Origin: an uncultured Pseudomonadales bacterium
Lineage (GTDB): Bacteria; Pseudomonadota; Gammaproteobacteria; Pseudomonadales; Pseudohongiellaceae
Assembly: GCA_943789485.1 (NCBI GenBank)
Contig: CALSUH010000005.1
Span: 552,319-616,318, forward strand
DNA length: 64,000 nucleotides
Direction: 5' to 3'
The notes beneath the pieces were generated by a model, which saw nothing but the letters and a program-made list of their open reading frames with translations, was not told the origin of the DNA and did no database searches. The first letter of the stretch is position 1; the number at the start of each line of letters is the position of its first letter. Below, piece by piece: positions 43,367-51,567 of the stretch. The position numbers and the translations under genes were made by a program.

Positions 43367-44281
43367 ATGTTGACGCGCACAAGTAGTAGTTTAATTGGAT
43401 TTTTTGCCCTGGTAATACTCGTCAGCCCCTTCCAAGTGGCAATGGCGCAACGGGATCACTTGGCCTATCAGCACAAATACGACACAGGCCAAACTATCCA
43501 GCCTATTTTTCAAGGATGGTCTAGACAAGTAGACGGTACTTTCGATATGCATTTCGGCTACTTAAACCGGAATTATTCGGATGAGTTGAATATCCCTATT
43601 GGTGTCAATAATTCAATCGATATGGCTGGCCTGGATAACATCCAGAACCAACCTACCTATTTCCAGACTCGCAATAATCGAGATATTTTTACGGTAAACG
43701 TGCCAGCGAATTTCGGCAATCGCGAAATCGTCTGGCAACTGACCACCGAGGGTCAGACCCTAAAAGCCGTCGGCTGGTTGCAGTCGGAGTGGGAAATTGA
43801 TGAATTCGGAGGGTATGAACCGGATCCGAAGGTGGTAGCAAATCAGCCGCCGCAAATTAGCGTGGTAAGTGCGTCATCGGTCAGATTGCCTGGCAAACTA
43901 ACTTTGACTCCCTCCGTGACTGACGATGGCCTGCCGGAACTGGAGCCCAAAATAGAAAGAACCAATAACGAGTGGAATACAACACCGCTTCTGTCCAGAC
44001 CAGAAGGCGCAATGCCAATACCTACAAATGTTGGGCACCTGCAGACCAATTTAAGAGGTCTAAAAGTAAAACCAATGGCGCCAGAAGGCAAACTTACGGT
44101 TTCCTACACCGTCTGGCGCGGCCCAGCCGATATTATCACTCAGCCGATATTCTCCGAGGCAGCTAATGGCAGCGCCACTACCGAAATCACCTTCACCGAA
44201 CCAGGTGAATACCAACTTCAAGTTCGAGCGTTCGATGGTGGCAAGTCCACCTATGAATTCGTCACTATAAACGTGGAGTAA
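43367..44281 (+). CDS. secreted beta-sandwich protein, partner of copy 1
   Basis: 304 residues, signal ending at QVAMAQ, GGAGAG before the ATG. It opens with PIFQGWSRQVDGTFDMHFGYLNRN and IPIGVNNSIDMAGLDNIQNQ, then two or more Ig-like beta domains, ending in FTEPGEYQLQVRAFDGG. The gene at 52989 is a paralogue with the same opening and end motifs and the same position after a copper-monooxygenase gene. That repeated pairing suggests the two proteins work together. The family is known only as hypothetical; carbohydrate or metal-delivery roles are speculation. Confidence 0.75.
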   Translation: MLTRTSSSLIGFFALVILVSPFQVAMAQRDHLAYQHKYDTGQTIQPIFQGWSRQVDGTFDMHFGYLNRNYSDELNIPIGVNNSIDMAGLDNIQNQPTYFQTRNNRDIFTVNVPANFGNREIVWQLTTEGQTLKAVGWLQSEWEIDEFGGYEPDPKVVANQPPQISVVSASSVRLPGKLTLTPSVTDDGLPELEPKIERTNNEWNTTPLLSRPEGAMPIPTNVGHLQTNLRGLKVKPMAPEGKLTVSYTVWRGPADIITQPIFSEAANGSATTEITFTEPGEYQLQVRAFDGGKSTYEFVTINVE

Positions 44282-44492
44282 GCTTTTTTGATTTTTTCAA
44301 TAAGGATCTGTGGCTCCGTCTGGAGTTTTCAGGCTACGCCTTCTCTATTGATTTTAAAATTGTGAGCTTTCCCGATAGTGTTCTTTTATATTCGACTACT
44401 TACCGAAACAGCTGTCAGGTCATGAGAGTGGGAGTAGCTAATTGATCACAACCCGTATCGCCGAGTAATTCTGGCTGAGGCCGCCAAGTAGA

Positions 44493-45917
44493 ATGTCTAG
44501 TACATACAGAGCATCGTACTTGCGGGCCCTTTTTTCAGGCTGTGTCATTCTGCTGCTCGCCACTATCACTCATGCGCAGAATTTGCTGCAGGTTGTCGAT
44601 GTTGACCGGCTGGCACAGCGTGAACAACTGCAGCAGCAACTGGCTGAGTTGGAATCAACGTTGGGGAAATATGACCCTGGCCTTATAGAAACTCTCTCAT
44701 CTTTGGCTGATTCCTCTGCGCTGCTGAATCTTTATTCAGAAGCTAGTACCCTGCGTGGCCGTTCTCTTCAAATTCAGCGTGTCAGTCTCGGTTTGTTCAC
44801 TCCTGAACAAATTCCTTTGATTCTGACCAAAATGGAAATAGACGAACGCGCGGGTGATTGGGAAACGGTCAATGAATCTCTGGAATATCTATATTGGTTA
44901 TTGATTGAGAAAAATGTAAGCGAAGGCGAAGCGCTTATAAACAGCCTTATTCGGCTGAGTGAATTCCATCTTAGGGGAGTTGTTGGTGATACTGCAGATC
45001 TCCAAGCTCATCATTATCAGCAGGCTTATAAAATTACTCATCAGGCATTGAGGATCAGCAAGGAGTCTTTTGGGGCACAGGGTCCCCACCTTATTGATCT
45101 ACACTATAGCCTTGTAAAACAATCGTACCTGCAATCGGCAGCTTTAGAACGCGGTGGCGATACCGCCTATGCACTGCGCGCCGTGGTACCTCGCTCAAAA
45201 TGGGTAACACCACGGCGCATTGCTCAGTCGAGATACTATCGTACTGGCTTACAATTGCTAAATGACATAAGAGGGATCATAGCCCAGCGTAATGAAAACC
45301 CGGAAGAATCGCTGGCCATGGTCGATCTTTATGCCGCTGACTGGTATTTACTGTTTGACCAGGTTCAAGCAGAGGAAGCCTACAGGAAGGCCTTTGCAAG
45401 GCTTCAAGAAGCAGATGTTTGCATTACCGAACTAGACCTTCTGTTTGCCACACCGAAGATCCTGCCTATACCGACCTTTCATGGATCTGTTTCTACTGCG
45501 CTAACATACAACCAGTCAGTTCAATTAAGCCAGCCAGCTGAACACGATAATAAGCTTGAGGATCCTTTGTATTTTAAGCACTGGTTCGACGCCATGTCAG
45601 TCGTTTCCTTCCCAGTTACTGCGGGGCCACCGAGCCTAGCTAAGCAGGAACAGCTACCAGAGATTCGCTTGCGCTTTAGCTTGGATTCCCTGAACAGCGT
45701 GTCTCATTGGGTCAGTGGTCGATACCGAACAAACATAAGCGTCGCCAAAGAATTCAATATCCTTGAGTCGGATAACCAGGTTAACGTTAACATGAAAGCT
45801 CTTGATGAGGACTTGCGCTTGCTGCATTTTCGCCCGCATCTGGAAAATGGAATTGCGCGCCCCGTCGACGGCACTCTCTTGTATCAAGCTGCAGTAAATC
45901 AATCTTCCCAGCCCTAG
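44493..45917 (+). CDS. secreted TPR-like protein with a TonB-like C-terminal domain
   Basis: 474 residues with a signal ending at ATITHAQ. Residues about 40-330 are helical with TPR-type spacing (LAELESTLGKYDPGLIETLSSLA; AYKITHQALRISKESFGAQGPHLIDLHYSL). The last 100 residues form strands ending DEDLRLLHFRPHLENGIARPVDGTLLYQA, which resembles the end of TonB C-terminal domains (FRP.FENG.PV.G). TPR-TonB proteins of this plan occur in gammaproteobacteria without a transmembrane helix. It may touch the TonB-dependent receptor of the locus; this is inferred. The ribosome site is weak. Confidence 0.6.
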   Translation: MSSTYRASYLRALFSGCVILLLATITHAQNLLQVVDVDRLAQREQLQQQLAELESTLGKYDPGLIETLSSLADSSALLNLYSEASTLRGRSLQIQRVSLGLFTPEQIPLILTKMEIDERAGDWETVNESLEYLYWLLIEKNVSEGEALINSLIRLSEFHLRGVVGDTADLQAHHYQQAYKITHQALRISKESFGAQGPHLIDLHYSLVKQSYLQSAALERGGDTAYALRAVVPRSKWVTPRRIAQSRYYRTGLQLLNDIRGIIAQRNENPEESLAMVDLYAADWYLLFDQVQAEEAYRKAFARLQEADVCITELDLLFATPKILPIPTFHGSVSTALTYNQSVQLSQPAEHDNKLEDPLYFKHWFDAMSVVSFPVTAGPPSLAKQEQLPEIRLRFSLDSLNSVSHWVSGRYRTNISVAKEFNILESDNQVNVNMKALDEDLRLLHFRPHLENGIARPVDGTLLYQAAVNQSSQP

Positions 45918-46098
45918 ACCTCGATTTTTCGGCTAAGTTTTAACTATAATTCTCTAAATCATTTATATCCAAAAAATCAATCCTCTCAGCTTTCAAAAAA
46001 TGATCGGCTCTTCAAAATCTCGAGAGCATAGAAGAAATAATTATGATATAAATGAAAAAGAAATAAAAAAAACTCCCAGCTTGGCTAGACAGATTGTT

Positions 46099-46848
46099 GT
46101 GAAAATCAAAAATTCCGTGTTAGTAAAATCAAGTTCGACAGCTGATCGTGTCGCAATTATCTTGCGTAAACGAATCTTGTCATTACAAGAAGCAGCTTAT
46201 ATGGGTTCGCAAGCAAGCATCGCTGCAGAAGTCGGTGTCAGTCTGCCTACATTACGACAGGCTGCCCGCATGCTGGAATCTGAGGGATTGCTGACGATTA
46301 AACCTGGCAAAGATGGAGGCTATTTCACACGTCGGCCTACTATAGAAACTGCCATGAGGTCAGCTAGCCAATTTTTGTCTCCTAAAGATCTAAACAGTAA
46401 CTCGATGTTTATGGATGTCGCCGATCCGATAGTGAGCCAGATTCTATTAGCCGCGGTGAGTTGCGAAGACAAGAACCTGATAAACGAGCTAAGGCTATTT
46501 GTTGAGGAGCAGCTTGCTAATAGTAAGAATTCAAAGCTGTCTCCTGATTACTCGTTCAAGATATCAGCGGAGCTTATAACTTTGCTTGCAAAGATGTCGA
46601 ACAATATCCTGCTTGAGCTATTTGCCCGAATCCTCTGGGACGAAATCAGTGTAAGTAACACCGCCGGCACTTTCGAAGATACTCAAAAGATTACGCTATC
46701 TAATTACAGTACCAGACTCGGCGTGGCTGAAGCTGTCCTAGCCAAAGACAAGGATAAAGCCTTAAGTGCCTGGAGGAAACGTTCAAAGTTTCTTCGTTCC
46801 TGCCCGAAACTCGGTTTCGACCTAACCAGAATACGCAACATAGCTTGA
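46099..46848 (+). CDS. GntR-family (FadR-like) regulator, copy 1
   Basis: About 250 residues from GTG 46099, chosen because the copy at 46954 also starts GTG-AAA at the equivalent position (MKIKNSVLVKSSSTADR against MKANRESLVKSSSTADR). An ATG at 46000 would add 33 unmatched residues. The winged helix is ADRVAIILRKRIL, SQASIAAEVGVSLPTLRQAARMLESEGLLTIKPGKDGGYFTRR. The all-helical C-terminal domain lacks clear metal-binding His. It is very similar to the next gene at both protein and DNA level, so they arose by tandem duplication. Likely regulator of the surrounding locus. Confidence 0.8.
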   Translation: MKIKNSVLVKSSSTADRVAIILRKRILSLQEAAYMGSQASIAAEVGVSLPTLRQAARMLESEGLLTIKPGKDGGYFTRRPTIETAMRSASQFLSPKDLNSNSMFMDVADPIVSQILLAAVSCEDKNLINELRLFVEEQLANSKNSKLSPDYSFKISAELITLLAKMSNNILLELFARILWDEISVSNTAGTFEDTQKITLSNYSTRLGVAEAVLAKDKDKALSAWRKRSKFLRSCPKLGFDLTRIRNIA

Positions 46849-46939
46849 GCTCCTTGCATAAAAGATTTAGAGCGGGCGACTTATTCTGATTTTTCTATCA
46901 TAATGTACAACAGCGTAGGTAAAAAATGAAATTGCCCCT

Positions 46940-46948
46940 GGGGGGGGG
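46940..46948 (+). repeat. nine-G tract at the start of GntR copy 2
   Basis: A run of nine G directly before the GTG start at 46954. An ATG at 46926 with AGG upstream is one base out of frame with the gene; removing one G would bring it in frame. This makes the tract a candidate for slipped-strand switching, or a sequencing error. Confidence 0.6.
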
Positions 46949-46953
46949 TTGTA

Positions 46954-47724
46954 GTGAAAGCTAATAGAGAATCATTAGTAAAATCAAGCTCGACAGCTGA
47001 TCGTGTCGCAACTATCTTGCGTGAACGAATTCTGTCCATGAAAGAAGAGGCGTATGTGGGTTCGGAAGCAGACATCGCTTCTGAATTTGGCGTCAGTCTG
47101 CCCACATTACGGCAGGCCGCGCGCATGCTGGAATACGAGGAACTGCTGACGATTAAGCCAGGCAAAGGAGGAGGCTATTTCACGCGCCGGCCCACTATAG
47201 AAACTGCCATGAAGTCAGCTAGCCAGTTTTTATCTTCCAAAGCTTTGATCAGTAACGCTACATTTATGGATGTAGCCGACCCGATGGTGATCCAAGTTCT
47301 TGAAGCCGCGGTAAAATGCAAAGACGAGGATCTGATAAAGAAACTTAGATTGTTTGCTCAGGGGGGGCAGGACTCTAGCGATAATTCCCAGCTGCCTCAT
47401 GAATATTCGTTCAATGGGTCAATGTATTTAATGGCTTTGCTTGCCCGAATGTCAAACAATATCCTGCTGGAACTATTTCTCGGAATCCTCTGGAACCAAG
47501 TCGTTTTGAGTAGCATCTCCGGCCCTCGTGAGGGAAATAGAAAAATTATGGAATCCAATCACGCCAGCAGGATTAGCTTTGCTAAAGCCGTCTTGAGCAA
47601 AGACAAGGATAAAGCTATAAGGGCTTGGAAGAAGCGTTCAAAATTAATTCGTTCCTGGCCAAAACGTGGCTTCGAGTTCACCGGGCAAAACAACAGTCAA
47701 CTCGGTACATTGCCTCGCAACTAG
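46954..47724 (+). CDS. GntR-family (FadR-like) regulator, copy 2
   Basis: 256 residues from GTG. The N-terminal winged helix (SEADIASEFGVSLPTLRQAARMLEYEELLTIKPGKGGGYFTRR) is nearly the same as in copy 1. The ligand domains are similar but more diverged (MDVADPMVIQVLEAAVKCKDEDL). The difference suggests that both bind the same kind of operator but sense different signals, or that one is drifting. It is preceded by the nine-G tract, which may tune translation. The downstream gap of 166 bp holds no gene. Confidence 0.85.
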   Translation: MKANRESLVKSSSTADRVATILRERILSMKEEAYVGSEADIASEFGVSLPTLRQAARMLEYEELLTIKPGKGGGYFTRRPTIETAMKSASQFLSSKALISNATFMDVADPMVIQVLEAAVKCKDEDLIKKLRLFAQGGQDSSDNSQLPHEYSFNGSMYLMALLARMSNNILLELFLGILWNQVVLSSISGPREGNRKIMESNHASRISFAKAVLSKDKDKAIRAWKKRSKLIRSWPKRGFEFTGQNNSQLGTLPRN

Positions 47725-47890
47725 TCAACAATAAATATATCGCAATCCTTGCATAAAAAATGGTAGCTGCCTTAGCTTTTTGCGACTAAGCAAACTACTA
47801 CCTTGTATTAAGCAGAAAACCTATTTTGCCCCCCTTAATGAAGTTAATCGAAACAAATTACTAGAGGCATCTGATTTACTTAGTTATGCA

Positions 47891-49408
47891 TCACTGATGC
47901 AGAGTCGGGTCGGCACAATGCTTGCGTATAAAATCTTCGTGAGATGGCATGACTGTCGTGCATTGCGCGATAACTTCGCGAGTTTCTCGCAGTATGCTTT
48001 CAAGCTTGTCCTTAGGCAAATTATCAACCAGGGGGCTATAGCTTTCGGCGCTAACGTGCTGGCCATTAAGTACTGCCAACCAACTGTCGACACCAAATAA
48101 CTCTTGTTTCTCTCTCTCAAGCCAGGAGCTTGATTGATATAGATCCAGTTTTGCCTGCAAGGAATCGGGAATCTCCATGTTGCGACAATAGTTCCAGAAC
48201 TCAGAGTCATCACGCTCTGTCGCCTTGTAATGCAGAATGAGGAAGTCGCGGACTGTCCGGAATTCCCGATCGACGTCATGATTAAAGCGATTCATTTCAA
48301 TATCAAAATTGTCGCGGCGTGGATACAGGGAAAGGAATCTCATGATTGTTGATTGGATGAGATGAATACTAGTTGATTCAAGCGGCTCCATAAAGCCACT
48401 GGAAAGACCAACAGCGAGGCAGTTTTTATTCCAACTCTTCTTGCGCTTTCCTGTCACAAAACGAAGCTGCCTAGGTTCCGCAAGCGCTGTACTGGGCAAG
48501 TTCGCCAATAGCATCTCCTGCGCCTGCTCGTCACTGGCAAATTCGGTGCTGTAGACAATGCCGTTGCCTGTTCTGCGCTGCAGAGGAATTTGCCATTGCC
48601 AGCCGATGGAGTGCGCAATAGACTTGGTATAAGGCTGCTTCTGGCTTAGCGCTGTCGTTGCTACGGCCTGGGCACTGTTGCAGGGCAAGTAGTGACTCCA
48701 ATCCTCATAGCCAGTTTCTAGGCACTGCTCTATCAGTAAACCCCGAAACCCTGTGCAGTCTATGAAGAAGTCCCCATTGACAATAGTGCCGCCCTGAAGC
48801 TTGATGCCTTTGATGAAGCCTGACTGCGGATCCTGAATTACTTGTTCTACGAGCCCTTCAATTCGATTTACACCAAGGCCAGTGCTGAACTCGCGGAGAA
48901 AACGCGCATAAAGACTGGCGTCAAAGTGATAGGCGTGATGCACCTTGGATAGTGGCGAGTTGGGGACATTACCACTACGTAAAAATCGGTTCTGCTTTGC
49001 CGCAAGCCAATTCAGTGAGTAAGCATCCAGTGGAGGCGAAAGGCCAAGTTCATAGGCCTTTTTCCAATAGTGCCAGAAACTGACATTCATAATGGTGCGC
49101 CCAAAGACTCCGAAAGGGTGCATGTAGGCGTCACCTATTCTGCCCCAGTTTATGAATTCAATACCGAGCTTGAAGGTGCCTTGTGTCGCACTTAGCATTT
49201 CGTCGGCATTGATACCAAGCAGGTTATTGAACTCTACAATGGGTGGAATCGTCGCTTCACCGACGCCTACCGTACTTACCTGTTCGGATTCGACTAAAGT
49301 GACCTTGCAATCTTGGGTACCGACGATGCGGCTCAGGGCAGCGGCTGACATCCAGCCCGACGTGCCGCCTCCAACGATTATTATGTGTCTGATATTGTTA
49401 CTTTCCAC
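47891..49408 (-). CDS. flavin-dependent tryptophan-halogenase-family enzyme
   Basis: 505 residues from a GTG with GGGA upstream. The FAD motif IIIVGGGTSGWMSA is at residues 9-22; catalytic Lys80 is in QGTFKLGI (Lys79 in PrnA); the halogenase signature WQWQIP is present; the catalytic Glu region reads GFMEPLESTSIHLIQ. Such enzymes chlorinate or brominate indoles and other aromatics using FADH2 from a separate reductase, which is not seen here. Members next to SapC, DUF6445 and TonB-receptor genes are common in marine and Caulobacter-like bacteria, with unknown natural substrates. It is divergent from the DUF6445 gene and shares the 9-mer repeat region. Confidence 0.9.
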   Translation of the reverse strand: MESNNIRHIIIVGGGTSGWMSAAALSRIVGTQDCKVTLVESEQVSTVGVGEATIPPIVEFNNLLGINADEMLSATQGTFKLGIEFINWGRIGDAYMHPFGVFGRTIMNVSFWHYWKKAYELGLSPPLDAYSLNWLAAKQNRFLRSGNVPNSPLSKVHHAYHFDASLYARFLREFSTGLGVNRIEGLVEQVIQDPQSGFIKGIKLQGGTIVNGDFFIDCTGFRGLLIEQCLETGYEDWSHYLPCNSAQAVATTALSQKQPYTKSIAHSIGWQWQIPLQRRTGNGIVYSTEFASDEQAQEMLLANLPSTALAEPRQLRFVTGKRKKSWNKNCLAVGLSSGFMEPLESTSIHLIQSTIMRFLSLYPRRDNFDIEMNRFNHDVDREFRTVRDFLILHYKATERDDSEFWNYCRNMEIPDSLQAKLDLYQSSSWLEREKQELFGVDSWLAVLNGQHVSAESYSPLVDNLPKDKLESILRETREVIAQCTTVMPSHEDFIRKHCADPTLHQ

Positions 49409-49580
49409 GGAAATCCCTTTCTTTTCTGTCAGCTGCTATTTGGTATATTGGCGATGAAATACTGCATTCATTCGTTGAATACACCAATTTTAATAAAGAC
49501 TTGCCCTCATGCTGCCGTCACCGCCCAAGCCCGCAATGATACTTCTGAGTTGACATTCTGGAGCTTACATTATTCAATCT

Positions 49581-49607
49581 AATAAGTTTTATAAGTTTTA
49601 GAAGTTT
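49581..49607. promoter_or_regulatory. three phased 9-bp repeats between divergent genes (site B)
   Basis: AATAAGTTT, TATAAGTTT and TAGAAGTTT follow without gaps. They lie in the divergent promoter zone of the halogenase (minus) and DUF6445 (plus) genes. The same unit, in triplicate, is found before the TonB receptor. Probable binding site for one regulator, possibly one of the two GntR copies. Confidence 0.65.
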
Positions 49608-49682
49608 ATAGAATATTTGGGCGGCTCGCTCAAAGCGGAGAATATCATTCTAAGTGCAGGCAATAAGTAAGTACCGCTAACC

Positions 49683-50390
49683 ATGCTAGAGTTTATACTT
49701 AATCAAGCAATGTACGTCGAGAAAATTCAGCATACGGATCCTGCTATTTCGGTGTATGTCGTCGATAATTTTTTAGCGAATCCAGAGGTATTAGTCGAGT
49801 ATGCGCGGGAAAAAGCCTACTTCGGTAATGTTGGTGATGACGGCACAGCCTACCCGGGAATTCGTGATCGTCTGCCAAGCTCTTATGATGAGGCCATGGG
49901 TAAGGTCATAGAACTGGTATACGGTTTCCACAACCCTGTAGTCCATCGCAGCATGATTTCATTGACTACTCTCCAGCCGACGCAATTGAGTGCAGCCCAA
50001 AGGATGCCTCACGTCGATGCGTTTAGTGATGATCAATATGCAGCCGTGCATTATCTCTGTGGTGAGCCACATGGAGGCACGGCAATTTATCGTTATCGTC
50101 CACGTAGCTTAGTCAAGATAAGGCGTTATGATCGCGGTGTTATGGATGAGATGATTGAAAACGTGCGGAGCCACCCAGCCGAGCACTTAGGCTACCTGAG
50201 TGGCGACACAATCCTGTTCAAACAGGAGCTGATGGTGAAGGCCAGAATGAATCGACTGGTACTATACCCTTCAAATTTGCTACATTGCGCCATGCTCTCG
50301 TCGCCAGGCAGCCTCGATAGTGATGCTTCTAAAGGTAGGCTTTCAGTCGCATCTTTTTTCAGGCTTGAACAAAAACCCAACGGTTACTGA
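49683..50390 (+). CDS. DUF6445 family protein (probable Fe(II)/2-oxoglutarate-type fold)
   Basis: 235 residues. PHVDAFSDDQYAAVHYLC carries a candidate His-x-Asp metal motif, and NRLVLYPSNLLHCA gives the distal His, the pattern of jelly-roll Fe(II) oxygenases. GGTAIYRYRP lies between. The family is typically found with SapC and tryptophan-halogenase genes beside TonB receptors, as here. It may hydroxylate the same substrate; unproven. Start uncertain: ATG 49683 or 49710, neither with a good ribosome site. Confidence 0.8.
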   Translation: MLEFILNQAMYVEKIQHTDPAISVYVVDNFLANPEVLVEYAREKAYFGNVGDDGTAYPGIRDRLPSSYDEAMGKVIELVYGFHNPVVHRSMISLTTLQPTQLSAAQRMPHVDAFSDDQYAAVHYLCGEPHGGTAIYRYRPRSLVKIRRYDRGVMDEMIENVRSHPAEHLGYLSGDTILFKQELMVKARMNRLVLYPSNLLHCAMLSSPGSLDSDASKGRLSVASFFRLEQKPNGY

Positions 50391-50447
50391 GCGCGTGAAG
50401 AAGTTTCAAGTGGGCCGTAGATCAAACACAAAAGGCTGATTACTAAC

Positions 50448-51185
50448 ATGTCTGAACCGGTTCTTCTTAATTTCGAGAAACACGGCAAGCTTTGCTTGAG
50501 CGAGCCAAAAGATTTCACAAGTCATAAGGCCGAGAATTTTGTTCCAGTGGTGTTCCAAGAGTTCTATGAGTTGGCTACGGAGTTCCCGCTGGTTTTTATC
50601 AGAAACAAGAAGACCGGAGATTTTGTGCCGGGCGCTATGATGGGTTTGAGCAAGGGCGTTAATCTCTATTGCCAGACACTCGAATGGCAGCCGGTTTTCA
50701 TACCAGCAAGTTTCACCCTTGCTCCACTATCCGTGAGTCGACTGGATCCTGACAGCAACGAGGCAGATATATCCATCGATGAACAGAGTCCGCTGCTGAG
50801 TGAAACCGTCGGCGAACCCTTGTACCGGAGCGATGGTCTGCCGACAGACTACTTAAATAAGCGTATTGATCGTGTGGTTAGAGTAACTCAGCAATCTTTG
50901 CAGTCTATTGCACTATGCCGCTACCTGGCCGAAAAACGACTGTTCACCTCGCGCCCACTTAAATTGCAACATACACAGAGCTCCCCAAAATATGAAGTGG
51001 AGGGAATGTATATGATAGATGAGGAGGCGCTTGAAAAACTTAGTAATGATGAATTTCAGGAACTGCGCGAAAGGGGATTACTGCCCCTGATTTATTCACA
51101 CTTGACGTCATTACAACAGCTCGGCCGGCTGACCCATCTGCAGCATGCGGCAGATCTCGCTAAAGAGACCAGCAAGGTCACCTGA
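50448..51185 (+). CDS. SapC-family protein
   Basis: 245 residues, no signal. Typical SapC features: FVPVVFQEFYELATEFPLVFIRNKKTG near the N-terminus, GLSKGVNLYCQTLEWQPVFIPASF and a C-terminal SHLTSLQQLGRLTHLQ. SapC was first described with the S-layer of Campylobacter, but in marine bacteria it is usually coupled to halogenase/TonB-receptor loci; the function is unknown. It lies 57 bp after the DUF6445 gene and is likely in the same operon. Confidence 0.85.
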   Translation: MSEPVLLNFEKHGKLCLSEPKDFTSHKAENFVPVVFQEFYELATEFPLVFIRNKKTGDFVPGAMMGLSKGVNLYCQTLEWQPVFIPASFTLAPLSVSRLDPDSNEADISIDEQSPLLSETVGEPLYRSDGLPTDYLNKRIDRVVRVTQQSLQSIALCRYLAEKRLFTSRPLKLQHTQSSPKYEVEGMYMIDEEALEKLSNDEFQELRERGLLPLIYSHLTSLQQLGRLTHLQHAADLAKETSKVT

Positions 51186-51283
51186 TCAGCCAAGCCTAAA
51201 AAGTGGCTGACTGCACCTCAGCTAGCGCTTAAAAGATCGCTCTATTGCCGAGAAAAGCCGTTGGACAAATATACTCAGAAACA

Positions 51284-51309
51284 TTAAAGTTAATAAGTTA
51301 TATATGTTA
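51284..51309 (+). promoter_or_regulatory. phased 9-bp repeats before copper-monooxygenase copy 2 (site C)
   Basis: AATAAGTTA (51292-51300) and TATATGTTA (51301-51309) are adjacent; a further TTAAAGTTA overlaps one base upstream. Same element as sites A, B and D. It is about 260 bp before the start codon at 51568, so the transcript may have a long leader. Confidence 0.55.
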
Positions 51310-51502
51310 TAGCGTCTTGGATTGTCCCCCTGTCTAAATTTGCATAGACAAACTATGGCGCGGTATAGCTCACCAATGATTATCGGCCAGATGCTGGCTC
51401 AGTGATTTCTCAGCAGGGCCATGTTGGCTGCGCAGTAGCAATCTCGAAGGAAAATACGTGGCCAGCCACCGTGAAACCGGTTTCGCCTCGATGAAACTGA
51501 CC

Positions 51503-51529
51503 AACTGAGAAGTGGCGTCTCTCAGTTTT
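51503..51529 (+). terminator. terminator-like hairpin in the leader of copper-monooxygenase copy 2
   Basis: AACTGAGA, nine-base loop, TCTCAGTT, then TT: an 8-bp stem with a short T-run about 40 bp before the start codon. A perfect palindrome GAAACCGGTTTC lies just upstream at 51473-51484. It could be an attenuator or the end of the SapC transcript. Confidence 0.4.
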
Positions 51530-51567
51530 GTAGCTTTTTAACTTGCCCAAATAATTAGGAGAGGCTA

